Source: Ferrimonas sediminicola
GTDB taxonomy: Bacteria > Pseudomonadota > Gammaproteobacteria > Enterobacterales > Shewanellaceae
Assembly: GCF_005116715.1 (NCBI RefSeq)
Contig: NZ_SWCI01000001.1
Coordinates: 620,001-684,000 of the forward strand
Length of the DNA: 64,000 nucleotides
Direction: 5' to 3'
Part shown: positions 26,709 through 37,009 of the stretch, in pieces
Layout: each line of letters starts with the position of its first letter
Position numbering within the stretch: position 1 is the first letter of the stretch
Program-made: the position numbers and the translations under genes
Notes under the pieces: model-generated
Seen by the model: only the letters and a program-made list of their open reading frames with translations
Told to the model about the DNA's origin: nothing
Databases searched by the model: none

Positions 26709-26875
26709 GGGCACTCTCCGAAGGGCGTTCTAATACCAAGGGCATTATCCCTACAGTCTATAGTTCCAAAAATAAAACTGCATTGTTATCAATGTGATCT
26801 GTTTCACAACTGCTTCTTGGCATTTCTATCTGGTCTGCTATTCTGACGCCCTCTTTTACCGATTTCCCGATTCCT

Positions 26876-27643
26876 ATGTTGTTATTAGTTGCCAAGATAA
26901 TGGCGGCAGTGGTTGCCGTGGTGGGCCTGGCGTGGATCGCCGAGCGCAGTGGCCCCAGGCTGGCGGGGGTCCTCTCCGGTTACCCCTTGGGGACCGCCAT
27001 CGTGCTGTTTTTCTATGGTATTGAGCACGGGCCCGAGTTTGCCGCCCAGGCTGCCCTCTATGGTCAACTGGGGCTGGCGGCGACCACCGGCTATTGCCTG
27101 GTTTACACTCTGAGTGCCCAGGGGGCCGAGCCCAAGGCCTGGCGTCCGATGGCGGTGGCGGTGATGGCGCTGGTGCTGTTTGCCTTGGTGGCTCAGTCGC
27201 TGCCGCCCATGGGCGCGGCCGGGGCCCTGCTGGCGGCGGCGGTGGCGCTGCTTTCGATCCGCATCACCCGGCGCGTCCCCGAACCGGAGTTTGTAGCGGT
27301 CAAGGCAGGGCCGATGATGGTGTGGGGCAGGGCGCTGCTGGCGGCGGCGATCGTGGTGGTGATCACCGCCCTGGCCCACTGGCTGCCGGAGAGCCTGGCG
27401 GGAGTGATGGCGGCGTTTCCGGTGACACTGTTTCCGCTGATGCTGTTGCTGCAACTGGAGTATGGCAACCGGCCGGTGGCGGTGCTGGCCAAGCACTACC
27501 CATTCGGGGTCGGCAGCCTCATCGTCTATGGCCTGTCGGTGTGGGCGAGCTACCCGGCACTGGGGGTCGGGATGGGGACCCTGGCCTCCTTCGGTGCGGC
27601 CACCCTCTACCTGATGCTGTTCCTTAAGATTCGGGGGCGCTGA
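26876..27643 (+). CDS. Polytopic membrane protein with internal repeat
   Basis: 255 aa, about eight helices. The two halves look like a duplication: AGVLSGYPLGTAIVLFFYG in the first and AGVMAAFPVTLFPLMLLLQ in the second, a layout seen in GlpM-like (DUF3147-type) proteins. No function can be assigned. It is convergent with the ArsR gene, with stop codons one base apart. Confidence 0.75.
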   Translation: MLLLVAKIMAAVVAVVGLAWIAERSGPRLAGVLSGYPLGTAIVLFFYGIEHGPEFAAQAALYGQLGLAATTGYCLVYTLSAQGAEPKAWRPMAVAVMALVLFALVAQSLPPMGAAGALLAAAVALLSIRITRRVPEPEFVAVKAGPMMVWGRALLAAAIVVVITALAHWLPESLAGVMAAFPVTLFPLMLLLQLEYGNRPVAVLAKHYPFGVGSLIVYGLSVWASYPALGVGMGTLASFGAATLYLMLFLKIRGR

Positions 27644-27644
27644 G

Positions 27645-27989
27645 TCAGTTGCCGCAGCGGCCGGGTCGGTAGTTCATCGCCTGCAGCCGATCGATGTCCG
27701 CCTGGTAGAGCGTTGCCAGTTGCTCGGCGTTGCCCAGCTCGGTCAGGATGGGGACGAGCCACTGGGGCTGCGCCTCGGCCAGGGAGTAGTACACCCACTG
27801 CCCCTGGCGGCGATCCTTCAGCAGCCCCTGGCTGCGCAGGCTGGCCAGATGGCGGGAGATCTTCGGCTGACTCTCGTTCAGCGCTTCCACCAGTTCACAC
27901 ACGCACAGCTCTCCCCGGCGCACCAGCAGCAGTACACAGCGCAGCCGGGTTTCGTCGCTGAGCAGCTTGAAAAACAGATGTGGATTCAC
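27645..27989 (-). CDS. ArsR-family metalloregulator (arsenic-type)
   Basis: 114 aa winged-helix repressor. Cys29 and Cys31 in GELCVCELVEAL match the arsenite-binding ELCVC motif of classical ArsR, although the third Cys of that site is Val here. Recognition helix: ISRHLASLRSQGLL. It starts with GTG at 27989 (GAGG 6 nt upstream); the longer reading to 28073 has no family similarity. No arsenic resistance gene is next to it, so its target is unknown. A PGRCGN tail adds another Cys. Confidence 0.85.
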   Translation of the reverse strand: MNPHLFFKLLSDETRLRCVLLLVRRGELCVCELVEALNESQPKISRHLASLRSQGLLKDRRQGQWVYYSLAEAQPQWLVPILTELGNAEQLATLYQADIDRLQAMNYRPGRCGN

Positions 27990-28202
27990 GGGTACCTCAA
28001 CAGTAGGGTGGGGCCAATGGGGAGTTCGCCCATATTGGACCAGATTAGGGTGGTAAATATCGCTGAGTCTCATCAGCTTTTCCTAAGGATTTCCATAGGT
28101 AAATCAACAGAAACGGCGTATTTAGCGCCATTTGAACTCATTTGTGAAACAAAAGGCGTTCAGATCGGAAGAAAATGTCGATCGGATCTCAAAAAGGATA
28201 AC

Positions 28203-28232
28203 AAAAAGGGGAAGCCGGCGGCTTCCCCTTTC
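28203..28232 (-). terminator. Terminator of suhB
   Basis: AAAGGGGAAGCC/GGCTTCCCCTTT 12-bp stem with a 3-nt loop; read on the minus strand it ends in TTTTTG. Confidence 0.92.
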
Positions 28233-28249
28233 CCATTTCGGCCAATGGA

Positions 28250-29053
28250 TTAGCGCTTCAGGGCTTCATTCAGATGGGGGCGCATGGCGGACAGCAGACC
28301 GGCGGTCACCTTGGGGGCGCCGGCGACGATGTTGCCGCTCTTCAGCTGGTTGTGGCCACCGACAAAGTCGGTGACGATGCCGCCAGCCTCTTTCACCAAC
28401 AGTTCACCGGCGGCGATGTCCCAGGGCTTGAGGCCGATCTCGAAGAAGCCGTCGACGCGGCCGGAGGCCACGTAGGCCAGGTCCAGGGCCGCGGAGCCGG
28501 TCCGGCGGAAGTCGGCGGCCTCCTCCCAGATGCCGGCCAGCATCTTCAGGTAGCTTTCGCTGTGCTGGCGGCTCTTGAAGGGGAAGCCGGTGGCGATAAC
28601 GGTGCCGGTCAGGCTGCGGGCGCCGTTGTTTCTGATGCGGTAGCCGTTCAACTGGGCGCCGGCACCACGGGTTGCGGTGAACAGCTCATTGCGGATGGGA
28701 TCGAACACCACGGCGTGCTCGACCTTGCCTTTGATCTGCAGGGCAATGGAGACGGCAAAGTGGGGCAGCCCCTTGACGAAGTTGGTGGTGCCATCCAGGG
28801 GGTCGATGATCCATTGGAACTCGGCGTGTTCACCTTCTATGGTGCCACACTCTTCGCCGATGATGGTGTGTTTCGGATAGGACTTCTGAATGGTGGCCAC
28901 CACGGCCGCCTCGGCGTCACGGTCAACCTTGGTGACGTAGTCGTTTACGCCCTTCAGTTCGGCCTCTACCTTGTCCTGCTCAGAAAACGCGCGTGCAATA
29001 ACCTGTCCGCCGGCGCGCGCGGCGCGGACGGCGATATTCAGCATCGGATGCAT
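28250..29053 (-). CDS. suhB: Inositol-1-monophosphatase / rRNA transcription factor SuhB
   Basis: Mg-dependent phosphatase that in E. coli also takes part in rRNA antitermination and ribosome assembly. 267 aa, same length as E. coli. Metal ligands are in EECGTIEG, IDPLDGTTNFVKGLPHFAVS and WDIAAGELLVKEAGG. Divergent from trmJ across 158 bp, the usual gammaproteobacterial arrangement. Confidence 0.97.
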   Translation of the reverse strand: MHPMLNIAVRAARAGGQVIARAFSEQDKVEAELKGVNDYVTKVDRDAEAAVVATIQKSYPKHTIIGEECGTIEGEHAEFQWIIDPLDGTTNFVKGLPHFAVSIALQIKGKVEHAVVFDPIRNELFTATRGAGAQLNGYRIRNNGARSLTGTVIATGFPFKSRQHSESYLKMLAGIWEEAADFRRTGSAALDLAYVASGRVDGFFEIGLKPWDIAAGELLVKEAGGIVTDFVGGHNQLKSGNIVAGAPKVTAGLLSAMRPHLNEALKR

Positions 29054-29211
29054 ATCGATACCCCTGGATGTAAAAGAACGGAAACCCTATGGTTTGGGGC
29101 GCGGATCTTAGCAGAGTTGATCTATATATAAAAGCAGCAAATGTTTCTGAAGGCGAACATTAGGCTGTGTTAGCATAATGACCCTCTTTGTTTAGCTAAG
29201 TTATCAACCGG

Positions 29212-29937
29212 ATGCTAGAGAATATCCGCATAATCCTGGTGGGCACCTCCCACCCGGGCAACATAGGCTCCGCTGCCAGGGCGATGAAGACCATGGGGCT
29301 CTCCCAACTGATGCTGGTGGCGCCGCGGGTGGAGCCGGACGGAAAATCGGTGGCGCTGGCGGCCGGTGCCGTGGATGTCCTGAAAAACATCAAAACGGTG
29401 CCGACCCTGGAGGCGGCGATCGCCGACTGTGCCCTGGTCATCGGTACCTCGGCGCGGCGGCGTGGGCTGGACTGGCCCCAGTTGGATGCCCGCGAGGCAG
29501 GGGAGAAGCTGGCCCTGGAGGGGAGGGGAGGGCCTGTGGCGCTGGTGTTTGGCCGTGAGAACCATGGTCTGACCAACGAGGAGCTGCAGTTGTGCCACTT
29601 CCACGTCAACATTCCGGCCAACCCGGAATACTCCAGTCTCAACCTGGCCCAGGCGGTGCAGCTGCTCTGTTATGAGGTGCGGATGAAGCACCTGAGCCTG
29701 CTGGCCAGGCCCGAGCCGGAGGAGGCCTATCCTAACGGCGAGCAGTTGGAGGGGTTCTACCGCCACCTGGAGTCGGCGCTGAGCCACACCGGGTTTATCC
29801 GCAAGAACCATCCGGGCCAGGTGATGGCCAAGCTGCGTCGGCTGTTCAACCGGGCACGACCCGAGGCCCAGGAGTTGAATATCCTGCGAGGCATCCTCAC
29901 CTCTATTGAGAAAACTGACACTTCCAACAAAGAGTAA
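29212..29937 (+). CDS. trmJ: tRNA (cytidine/uridine-2'-O-)-methyltransferase TrmJ
   Basis: SPOUT-class enzyme that 2'-O-methylates position 32 of several tRNAs. 241 aa. The knotted SAM site is formed by [17 protein letters not shown] and [17 protein letters not shown]; the C-terminal helix GHLESAL...HPGQVM and [16 protein letters not shown] match TrmJ. Its stop codon overlaps the first ATG of cysE, so the two form one unit upstream of isc. Confidence 0.96.
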   Translation: MLENIRIILVGTSHPGNIGSAARAMKTMGLSQLMLVAPRVEPDGKSVALAAGAVDVLKNIKTVPTLEAAIADCALVIGTSARRRGLDWPQLDAREAGEKLALEGRGGPVALVFGRENHGLTNEELQLCHFHVNIPANPEYSSLNLAQAVQLLCYEVRMKHLSLLARPEPEEAYPNGEQLEGFYRHLESALSHTGFIRKNHPGQVMAKLRRLFNRARPEAQELNILRGILTSIEKTDTSNKE

Positions 29938-30761
29938 TGGCAACCATGGGTATACGTGCGCGTCTAAAGGAAGACATCGCTTCCATCTACCACCGGGATC
30001 CGGCGGCCAACAGCGCCTTTGAGATCCTGACCAACTACCCAGGCATGCATGCGATCTGGCTTCACCGTATCTCCCACAAACTCTGGTGCCGCAAATGGAA
30101 GCTGACCGCCCGCCTGCTTTCCACCTTCTCCCGCTGGGCCACCGGTGTGGAGATCCATCCCGGCGCCCGCATCGGCCGTCGTTTCTTTATCGACCACGGC
30201 ATGGGAGTGGTGATCGGTGAGACCGCCGAGATTGGCGATGATGTGACCCTGTACCACGGGGTCACCCTGGGGGGCACCAGCTGGAACGCCGGCAAACGTC
30301 ACCCCACCCTGCACGACAACGTGGTGGTGGGGGCGGGGGCCAAGATCCTCGGCCCACTGGATATCGGAGAGGGAGCCAGGGTGGGCTCCAACTCGGTGGT
30401 GATTAAGGATGTGGAGCCCGGCACCACCATGATCGGCATTCCGGCCAGAGCCGTGCTCAGTAAGGCGGAGCGGGAGAAGGAGCACCGCCGCAGCCACCTG
30501 GCGCGCAAGTATGGTTTCGATGCCTACGCGGTCTCCCCGGACAACCCGGATCCAGTCGCCAGCGCCATCGGCTCCATGCTTGACCACATGCACCTGATGG
30601 ACGCCAGGATGATGGAGGTCTGCCAGGTGCTCAAGGAGCAGGGCTGTACCATCGAAACCAAGGAGCTCCCGCAGCTTAACGTGAGCGCTTTTGTAGAAGC
30701 GGAGCAGGAAGCGGCCGATACCCGCCGAAAAGAGCACGAAAGATTTGATCCAGGTATTTGA
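29937..30761 (+). CDS. cysE: Serine acetyltransferase
   Basis: Forms O-acetylserine from serine and acetyl-CoA, the precursor of cysteine. 274 aa. An N-terminal helical domain is followed by a left-handed beta-helix of hexapeptide repeats ([38 protein letters not shown]). Its product feeds cysteine to IscS, encoded nearby. The ATG at 29937 overlaps the trmJ stop; a second in-frame ATG at 29946 (MGIRARL) may be the real start. Confidence 0.96.
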   Translation: MATMGIRARLKEDIASIYHRDPAANSAFEILTNYPGMHAIWLHRISHKLWCRKWKLTARLLSTFSRWATGVEIHPGARIGRRFFIDHGMGVVIGETAEIGDDVTLYHGVTLGGTSWNAGKRHPTLHDNVVVGAGAKILGPLDIGEGARVGSNSVVIKDVEPGTTMIGIPARAVLSKAEREKEHRRSHLARKYGFDAYAVSPDNPDPVASAIGSMLDHMHLMDARMMEVCQVLKEQGCTIETKELPQLNVSAFVEAEQEAADTRRKEHERFDPGI

Positions 30762-30783
30762 ATCCGACTTGCGAATAGGGTTA

Positions 30784-30812
30784 AATGCCCCAGCTGGGTG
30801 CTGGGGTATTCC
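30784..30812 (+). terminator. Possible terminator after cysE
   Basis: CCCCAG-CTGGGTG-CTGGGG hairpin with only a short T-rich tail, so weaker than the others in the window. Confidence 0.5.
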
Positions 30813-30852
30813 TCTCAGTTAATCGAAAATCCCGGTTAGAATCGCCAGAATA

Positions 30853-30877
30853 ATACTTGAGTATTTTGCTCGGGTAT
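30853..30877 (+). promoter_or_regulatory. IscR type 1 binding site
   Basis: The 25-nt imperfect palindrome beginning ATACTTGAGT and ending TGCTCGGGTAT fits the type 1 IscR consensus bound by [2Fe-2S]-IscR. It overlaps the presumed iscR promoter (TATAGT at 30882), 38 nt before the ATG, which predicts feedback repression. Confidence 0.8.
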
Positions 30878-30914
30878 ATGGTATAGTGGTGGTGTTGCAA
30901 GAAAGGGACAGGTT

Positions 30915-31373
30915 ATGAGATTGACATCCAAAGGCCGTTACGCGGTCACCGCCATACTCGATGTGGCCCTGCACTCCGCCGATGGGCCGGTGCCGCTTGC
31001 CGACATCTCCGAGCGACAAGGGATCTCTCTGTCGTATCTGGAGCAGTTGTTCGCCAAGCTGCGTAAAAACGGCCTGGTCAGCAGTGTCCGTGGCCCAGGT
31101 GGCGGTTACCTGCTGGGGCAGGATCCCGCCGACATCGCCGTGGGTATGGTGGTTCATGCGGTCGATGAGTCCGTAGACGCCACCCGTTGCCACGGCAAGA
31201 GCAACTGCCAGAGCGGTGCCCGCTGCCTGACCCACTCCCTGTGGGGGGACCTGAGCGATCGCATTGCAGGATTTCTTAACGGCATCAGCCTGGCTGATCT
31301 GATGTCGAACCATGACGTCAAGGTGGTGTCCGTGCGTCAGGAAACACAACAAGCCAAAGTTCACGCACAGTAA
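30915..31373 (+). CDS. iscR: Fe-S cluster regulator IscR
   Basis: Rrf2-family [2Fe-2S] repressor of the isc operon. 152 aa. The winged helix is followed by cluster cysteines in [14 protein letters not shown] near residues 94-104, plus the invariant nearby His (CLTHSLW). GPGGGYLLG is the wing. An IscR box lies directly upstream. Confidence 0.97.
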   Translation: MRLTSKGRYAVTAILDVALHSADGPVPLADISERQGISLSYLEQLFAKLRKNGLVSSVRGPGGGYLLGQDPADIAVGMVVHAVDESVDATRCHGKSNCQSGARCLTHSLWGDLSDRIAGFLNGISLADLMSNHDVKVVSVRQETQQAKVHAQ

Positions 31374-31448
31374 AGGTTTTGGCGCGTGCGCCATGATGTA
31401 ACTAACCGCCGGCACCATGTTTTTGGCCGGCTCAAGTCGGAGAAGGTA

Positions 31449-32663
31449 ATGAAGCTTCCGATCTATTTTGATTACTCTGCCACTACCCCGGTCGATCCCC
31501 GTGTCGCCGAGAAGATGGTGCAATGCTTGACCCTGGACGGTATGTTCGGTAACCCCGCCTCCCGCTCTCACAAGTTCGGCTGGCAGGCCGAAGAAGCGGT
31601 GGACATTGCCCGTAACCAGGTGGCGGAATTGATCAACGCCGACCCCCGCGAGATCGTCTTTACCTCAGGCGCCACCGAGTCCGACAACCTGGCCATCAAG
31701 GGTGTGGCGCACTTCTACAGCAAGAAGGGTAAGCACATCATCACCAGTAAGACCGAACACAAGGCGGTGCTGGACACCTGTCGTCAGCTGGAACGCGAGG
31801 GGTTCGAGGTTACCTACCTGGAGCCGGACAGCAACGGCATCATCCCCCTGAGCCGCTTCGAAGAGGCGATGCGCGACGACACCATCCTGGTGTCCATCAT
31901 GCACGTCAACAATGAGATCGGCGTGATTCACGACGTCGCCGCCATCGGCGAGCTGTGCCGCAGCAAGGGTATCCTGCTGCACGTGGACGCCGCCCAGAGT
32001 GCTGGCAAGCTGCCCATCGATGTCAAGGCGATGAAGGTGGACCTGATCTCCATCTCCGCTCACAAGATGTACGGCCCCAAGGGTGTTGGTGCCCTGTACG
32101 TGCGTCGCAAGCCCCGCGTACGCCTGGAAGCCCAGATGCACGGTGGCGGACACGAGCGTGGCATGCGCTCCGGTACCTTGGCGACCCACCAGCTGGTGGG
32201 CTTTGGTGAAGCCTGTCGCCTCGCTAGGGAGGAGATGGGAGCCGAGACCGAACGCCTGCGCGCCCTGCGCGATCGCCTGCTCAATGGCATCAGGGATATT
32301 GATGAAGTGTACATCAACGGCGATCTGGATCAGCGTCTGGTGTCCAACCTGAACATCAGCTTCAATTTCGTTGAGGGCGAATCCCTGATGATGGCCCTGA
32401 GCGATCTGGCGGTCTCCTCCGGTTCCGCCTGTACCTCCGCCAGCCTGGAGCCCAGCTACGTGTTGCGGGCCCTGGGGATGAGTGACGAGCTGGCCCACAG
32501 CTCCATCCGTTTCTCCATCGGTCGCTTCACCACCGAGGAGGAGATCGATTACGCAATCGAGAAGATCCGTGGCGCCATCGGTAAGCTGCGCGAGATGTCT
32601 CCCCTGTGGGAGATGCACAAAGAGGGTATCGACCTGTCCACCGTAGAGTGGGCGGCTCACTGA
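31449..32663 (+). CDS. iscS: Cysteine desulfurase IscS
   Basis: PLP enzyme that takes sulfur from cysteine and passes it to IscU and to tRNA thiolation partners. 404 aa, the E. coli length, from the ATG at 31449 (GGAGAAGG upstream). The PLP lysine is in [10 protein letters not shown] near 206, and the persulfide cysteine in [13 protein letters not shown] near 328. The start listed by a longer reading at 31386 has no support. Confidence 0.98.
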   Translation: MKLPIYFDYSATTPVDPRVAEKMVQCLTLDGMFGNPASRSHKFGWQAEEAVDIARNQVAELINADPREIVFTSGATESDNLAIKGVAHFYSKKGKHIITSKTEHKAVLDTCRQLEREGFEVTYLEPDSNGIIPLSRFEEAMRDDTILVSIMHVNNEIGVIHDVAAIGELCRSKGILLHVDAAQSAGKLPIDVKAMKVDLISISAHKMYGPKGVGALYVRRKPRVRLEAQMHGGGHERGMRSGTLATHQLVGFGEACRLAREEMGAETERLRALRDRLLNGIRDIDEVYINGDLDQRLVSNLNISFNFVEGESLMMALSDLAVSSGSACTSASLEPSYVLRALGMSDELAHSSIRFSIGRFTTEEEIDYAIEKIRGAIGKLREMSPLWEMHKEGIDLSTVEWAAH

Positions 32664-32677
32664 TAGAGACACAACGA

Positions 32678-32699
32678 GGGACCGGCGCCGACCGGTCCC
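32678..32699 (+). other. Hairpin between iscS and iscU
   Basis: GGGACCGG (32678-32685) and CCGGTCCC (32692-32699) form a perfect 8-bp stem with a 6-nt loop and no T-tract. It may act as an mRNA processing or stability element inside the operon. Confidence 0.6.
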
Positions 32700-32729
32700 C
32701 GACGAGAGTTAGGAATTTGGAGCGTAACC

Positions 32730-33116
32730 ATGGCATACAGTGAAAAGGTCATTGACCACTACGAAAACCCCCGCAACGTGGGTTCCTTCGACAAGAACGA
32801 CCCCAATGTGGCCACCGGTATGGTGGGCGCGCCGGCGTGCGGTGATGTAATGAAACTGCAACTTAAGGTGGATGAAGAGGGCGTCATCGAGGATGCCAAG
32901 TTCAAGACCTATGGCTGCGGCAGCGCCATCGCCTCCTCCTCCCTGGTGACCGAGTGGGTCAAGGGCAAGACTCTGGAGGAAGCGGCATCCATCAAGAACA
33001 CCGAGATTGCCGAAGAGCTGGCGTTGCCTCCCGTGAAGATCCACTGTTCCATTCTGGCTGAGGACGCCATCAAGGCGGCCATTGCCGACTACAACAGCAA
33101 GCACGGCAAAGAGTAA
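32730..33116 (+). CDS. iscU: Fe-S cluster scaffold IscU
   Basis: Scaffold on which [2Fe-2S] clusters are built. 128 aa, same as E. coli. Ligand cysteines Cys37, Cys63 and Cys106 and Asp39 are present; the LPPVK motif recognised by HscA is at residues 99-103. Confidence 0.98.
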   Translation: MAYSEKVIDHYENPRNVGSFDKNDPNVATGMVGAPACGDVMKLQLKVDEEGVIEDAKFKTYGCGSAIASSSLVTEWVKGKTLEEAASIKNTEIAEELALPPVKIHCSILAEDAIKAAIADYNSKHGKE

Positions 33117-33127
33117 CGGGAGTTTCT

Positions 33128-33451
33128 ATGGCCATCTCCATGACCGACGCCGCCGCCGACCGGGTGAAGCAGTTTCTGGCCAACCGCGGGCGGGGCATCG
33201 GCCTGCGCCTGGGCCTGAAAACCTCCGGCTGCTCCGGACTGGCCTACGTTATCGAGTTCGTTGATGAGCTCAATCCAGACGATGAAGTGTTCGAAGACAA
33301 GGGAGTCAACGTCATCATCGATGCCAAGAGCCTGATCCACTTGGATGGGGTGGAGCTGGATTTCGTCAAGGAGGGCCTGAACGAAGGCTTTAAGTTCAAT
33401 AACCCCAACGCCCAGGGAGAGTGCGGCTGCGGAGAGAGCTTTACTGTTTGA
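33128..33451 (+). CDS. iscA: A-type Fe-S carrier IscA
   Basis: Carries iron or Fe-S clusters to target proteins. 107 aa with Cys35 and the C-terminal Cys-Gly-Cys (99 and 101). Eleven nt after iscU. A GGGCC/GGCCC hairpin lies just beyond its stop. Confidence 0.97.
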   Translation: MAISMTDAAADRVKQFLANRGRGIGLRLGLKTSGCSGLAYVIEFVDELNPDDEVFEDKGVNVIIDAKSLIHLDGVELDFVKEGLNEGFKFNNPNAQGECGCGESFTV

Positions 33452-33497
33452 TGCCTGGGGCCCCTTCGGGCCCGTCTGCCAGGTACAGGGGATATTG

Positions 33498-34013
33498 ATG
33501 AACTACTTCGAGTTGTTCGACCTGCCGGTGGCGTTCCAGGTGGATGCCGCCCTGCTAAGCGGCCGCTACCGCGAACTTCAGCGTGCCGTTCACCCGGATA
33601 ACTTTGCCGACGCCTCCGAGCGGGATCGCCTGATGGCGGTGCAGAAAGCGGCAGAGATCAACGACGCCGTCCAGACCCTGAAAGATCCGGTCAGCCGGGC
33701 CCAGTACATGCTGAAGCTGGCCGGCATCGAACTGCAGGGGGAAACCCAGACCATTCGCGATACCGGCTTCCTGATGGAGCAGATGATGCTGCGCGAAACC
33801 CTGGAAGAGGTGGAGGAGGCCGCCGACGCAGGGGCCGCCGCCATGGATTTCGCCGAGGATCTGTCCCGCCGCACCCGAGCCCTGATGCAGCAGCTGGAGT
33901 CCCAACTGGGCGAACAGCAGTGGCCGGAGGCCGCCGATTCGGTCCGCAAACTAAAATTTATGAAGAAGCTGGAGGAGGAGCTGGCGCAGCTGGAAGACCG
34001 GTTGCTCGCCTGA
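33498..34013 (+). CDS. hscB: Co-chaperone HscB
   Basis: J-domain protein that brings IscU to HscA. 171 aa, E. coli length. The HPD motif is in AVHPDNFAD near residue 32. The ATG at 33498 is preferred to the TTG directly before it. Confidence 0.97.
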   Translation: MNYFELFDLPVAFQVDAALLSGRYRELQRAVHPDNFADASERDRLMAVQKAAEINDAVQTLKDPVSRAQYMLKLAGIELQGETQTIRDTGFLMEQMMLRETLEEVEEAADAGAAAMDFAEDLSRRTRALMQQLESQLGEQQWPEAADSVRKLKFMKKLEEELAQLEDRLLA

Positions 34014-34031
34014 TGCTTCACATCACTGACT

Positions 34032-35882
34032 ATGGCGCTACTGCAAATTGCTGAACCCGGCCAGATGGCCGCCCCTCACCAGCACAAGCTGGCGGTGGGA
34101 ATCGATCTTGGAACCACGAACTCCCTGGTGGCTGCGGTACGCAGCGGCCAGGCCGAAACCCTGCCTGACCATCAGGGACGTCACCGCATGCCATCGGTGG
34201 TCCGTTACCTGGATGAGGGGGTGGAAACCGGAGAGGTGGCCAAGTCCAGGGCCAGTGAGGATCCGCAAAACACCATCATCTCGGTCAAGCGCTTTATGGG
34301 TCGTTCCCTGGAGGACATCCAGGGACGCTATCCCAAACTGCCCTACCAGCTGGAAGCCTCGGACAACGGCCTGCCGCTGTTCGTCACCCGCTGCGGTCGG
34401 GTCAACCCGGTGCAGGTCTCCTCTGAAGTGCTTAAGCCCTTGATTAAAAGGGCAGAAGAGACCCTGGGCGGCGAGATGTCCGGCGCGGTGATCACCGTGC
34501 CCGCCTATTTCGACGATGCCCAGCGCCAGGGCACCAAGGATGCCGCCGAACTGGTGGGGATCAAGGTGTTGCGGCTGCTGAACGAGCCCACCGCCGCCGC
34601 CATCGCCTACGGCCTGGACTCCGGCCAGGAGGGGGTGATTGCGGTGTACGACCTGGGAGGCGGGACCTTCGATATCTCCATCCTGCGCCTCAATCAGGGG
34701 GTGTTCGAGGTGCTGGCCACCGGCGGCGATTCCGCCCTGGGGGGGGATGACTTTGATCACCTGCTGGCGGACCACCTGGCTGAGTTGGCGGGACTCACCG
34801 ATGCCGACGCCAGCCTGCGCCGTCAACTGCAGAGTGAGGCCTGCCGGATCAAGGAAGCCCTTACCGACGCGGACAGCGTCACCGCCGCCATCGGCGACTG
34901 GCAGGGCGAGATCAGCCGTGGCCAGTTTGATCAGCTGATCGCCCCTCTGGTGAAGCGCACCCTGATGGCCTGTCGCCGCGGTCTGCGCGATGCCGGCCTG
35001 GAGCGGGACGAGGTACTGGAAGTGGTGATGGTCGGAGGCTCCACCCGGGTTCCCCTGGTGCGGGAGCAGGTGGGCGAGTTCTTTGGCCGTCGCCCGCTGA
35101 CCAGCATCGACCCCGACCGGGTGGTGGCCATCGGCGCCGCTATTCAGGCGGACATCCTGGTGGGTAACAAGCCCGACTCCGATATGTTGCTGCTGGATGT
35201 GGCGCCCCTGTCACTGGGGCTGGAGACCATGGGAGGCCTGACCGAGAAGGTGATCCCCCGCAACACCACCATCCCGGTCGCCAGGGCCCAGGAGTTCACC
35301 ACCTTCAAGGATGGGCAGACCGCCATGGCGATCCATGTGGTCCAGGGGGAGCGGGAGATGGTGGCGGATTGCCGCTCCCTGGCCCGCTTCGTCCTCAAGG
35401 GGATCCCTCCCATGGCCGCCGGCACCGCGGTGATTCGGGTGACCTTCCAGGTGGACGCCGATGGTCTGCTGTCGGTCACCGCCCAGGAGAAAACCTCCGG
35501 GGTGCAGACCTCCATCCAGGTGAAACCCTCGTTTGGCCTGAGCGAGGGTGAGATCACCCGCATGCTCACCGAGTCGATGACCCACGCCAAGGAGGATATC
35601 GCCAAGCGGATGCTCACCGAGCAGCGCATCGAGGCCCAGCGGGTGATCGAGAGCCTGAGCTCCGCCTTGGATGCCGACGGTGACGAGCTGTTGCGCCCAG
35701 AGCAGCAGCAGGCTCTGCGTGACCAGATGGTGGCGCTGAAACAGTTGTGTGAAGGCAGCGATGGTCAGGTCATCAAGGACGCCATCGAGGCCCTGGATAA
35801 GGCCAGTGCCGAGTTTGCCGCACGGCGGATGGATCTCTCTATCCGTCGGGCGCTGTCGGGACAATCGGTCGATAACGTATAA
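34032..35882 (+). CDS. hscA: Fe-S chaperone HscA
   Basis: Hsp70-type ATPase that drives cluster release from IscU. 616 aa, identical in length to E. coli. Begins [29 protein letters not shown] is the first phosphate loop, [14 protein letters not shown] the second, and [13 protein letters not shown] the adenosine site. Confidence 0.98.
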   Translation: MALLQIAEPGQMAAPHQHKLAVGIDLGTTNSLVAAVRSGQAETLPDHQGRHRMPSVVRYLDEGVETGEVAKSRASEDPQNTIISVKRFMGRSLEDIQGRYPKLPYQLEASDNGLPLFVTRCGRVNPVQVSSEVLKPLIKRAEETLGGEMSGAVITVPAYFDDAQRQGTKDAAELVGIKVLRLLNEPTAAAIAYGLDSGQEGVIAVYDLGGGTFDISILRLNQGVFEVLATGGDSALGGDDFDHLLADHLAELAGLTDADASLRRQLQSEACRIKEALTDADSVTAAIGDWQGEISRGQFDQLIAPLVKRTLMACRRGLRDAGLERDEVLEVVMVGGSTRVPLVREQVGEFFGRRPLTSIDPDRVVAIGAAIQADILVGNKPDSDMLLLDVAPLSLGLETMGGLTEKVIPRNTTIPVARAQEFTTFKDGQTAMAIHVVQGEREMVADCRSLARFVLKGIPPMAAGTAVIRVTFQVDADGLLSVTAQEKTSGVQTSIQVKPSFGLSEGEITRMLTESMTHAKEDIAKRMLTEQRIEAQRVIESLSSALDADGDELLRPEQQQALRDQMVALKQLCEGSDGQVIKDAIEALDKASAEFAARRMDLSIRRALSGQSVDNV

Positions 35883-35890
35883 GGTTAACT

Positions 35891-36229
35891 ATGCCAAAGA
35901 TTATTTTTCTGCCCAGTGAAGAGCACTGCCCCGAGGGATTGGAAGCCCAGGCCGAGAAGGGAGAAACCATCCTGGACGTGGCCCTGCGCAACGGCATCGA
36001 GATTGAACACGCCTGTGAGAAATCCTGTGCCTGTACCACCTGCCATGTGGTGGTCCGCGAGGGGTTTGACTCTCTGGAGGAGAGTGACGAGCTGGAGGAT
36101 GACATGCTGGACAAGGCCTGGGGCCTGGAGCCGGAATCCCGCCTCTCCTGCCAGGCCAGGGTTGAGGATGAAGATCTGGTGGTGGATATCCCCAAGTACA
36201 CCATCAACCAGGTCAGTGAGAACCACTAA
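35891..36229 (+). CDS. fdx: ISC-type [2Fe-2S] ferredoxin
   Basis: Electron donor for cluster assembly. 112 aa. Cluster ligands Cys42, Cys48, Cys51 and Cys87 are in ACEKSCACTTCH and RLSCQAR. Confidence 0.97.
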   Translation: MPKIIFLPSEEHCPEGLEAQAEKGETILDVALRNGIEIEHACEKSCACTTCHVVVREGFDSLEESDELEDDMLDKAWGLEPESRLSCQARVEDEDLVVDIPKYTINQVSENH

Positions 36230-36249
36230 ACCGCGCCAAGGAGATCCCC

Positions 36250-36450
36250 ATGGAACTGAAGTGGGTAGACGTACAGGATATCGCCATTGAGCTCAGTGAG
36301 CTGAAGCCCGAGGTGGATCCGACGCAGCTGCGCTTTACCGAGCTGCGTCAGTGGGTGATGGATCTGCCGGGGTTTAACGATGACCCCGACCACTGCAATG
36401 AGCGTATTCTGGAAGCGATTCAGCAGGCCTGGATCGACGAGATCCAGTAG
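36250..36450 (+). CDS. iscX: IscX (YfhJ) Fe-S assembly modulator
   Basis: Small acidic protein that binds IscS and iron and moderates cluster assembly. 66 aa, E. coli length. DPTQLRFTELRQWV and GFNDDPDHCNERILEAIQQ are family hallmarks. Last gene of the isc operon, followed by a terminator. Confidence 0.96.
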   Translation: MELKWVDVQDIAIELSELKPEVDPTQLRFTELRQWVMDLPGFNDDPDHCNERILEAIQQAWIDEIQ

Positions 36451-36466
36451 TCCAGCCTGAACGAAG

Positions 36467-36492
36467 AAGCGGAGCCGTGGCTCCGCTTTTTT
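36467..36492 (+). terminator. Terminator of the isc operon
   Basis: AAGCGGAGCC/GGCTCCGCTT stem, then a T-run. Confidence 0.92.
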
Positions 36493-36665
36493 ATGGGCCG
36501 AGCCCGTCCCGGCGGGTAGCGGCGATGTTATGACCTTTTTTTAAATTTTATGACTGAGAACAAAGTTTCGACCCTGGCTCCATGAGTAACATGTGGGGAC
36601 GGGGTTGCCAGCGGGGCAACCGTCAACCAGCATCAGGCCGACCAGGCCGAAGACGGGAAGGCAGA

Positions 36666-37007
36666 ATGCACGAGATGTCACTGGCCGAAGGGATAGTGCA
36701 GATCCTGGAGAGCGAGGCTCAGAAACAGCAGTTCACCCGGGTGAAAGAGGTGTGCCTGGAGGTGGGGGACCTGGCCGGGGTGGAGCTCGATGCCCTGGAG
36801 TTCAGCTTCGATGTGGTGACCCGGCAGACCCTGGCCGAAGGGTGCAGCCTTGCCATCGAGTCGGTGCCCGGCAGCGCCTATTGTTTCGACTGCGCCGTGG
36901 AGGTTCCCCTGGCGCGGCGCGGGCAGCCCTGCCCCAAGTGCGCCGGTTATTCGCTGCAGGTCGTGGGGGGCACCCAGATGCGAGTCAAATCATTAGAGGT
37001 AGAGTAA
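36666..37007 (+). CDS. hypA: Hydrogenase nickel insertion protein HypA
   Basis: Nickel metallochaperone for [NiFe]-hydrogenase maturation. 113 aa. Nickel ligand His2 (MHEMSL); zinc cysteines Cys73, Cys76, Cys89 and Cys92. The start at 36666 is set by the obligatory MHE N-terminus. Two nt separate its stop from hypB. Confidence 0.97.
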   Translation: MHEMSLAEGIVQILESEAQKQQFTRVKEVCLEVGDLAGVELDALEFSFDVVTRQTLAEGCSLAIESVPGSAYCFDCAVEVPLARRGQPCPKCAGYSLQVVGGTQMRVKSLEVE

Positions 37008-37009
37008 CC

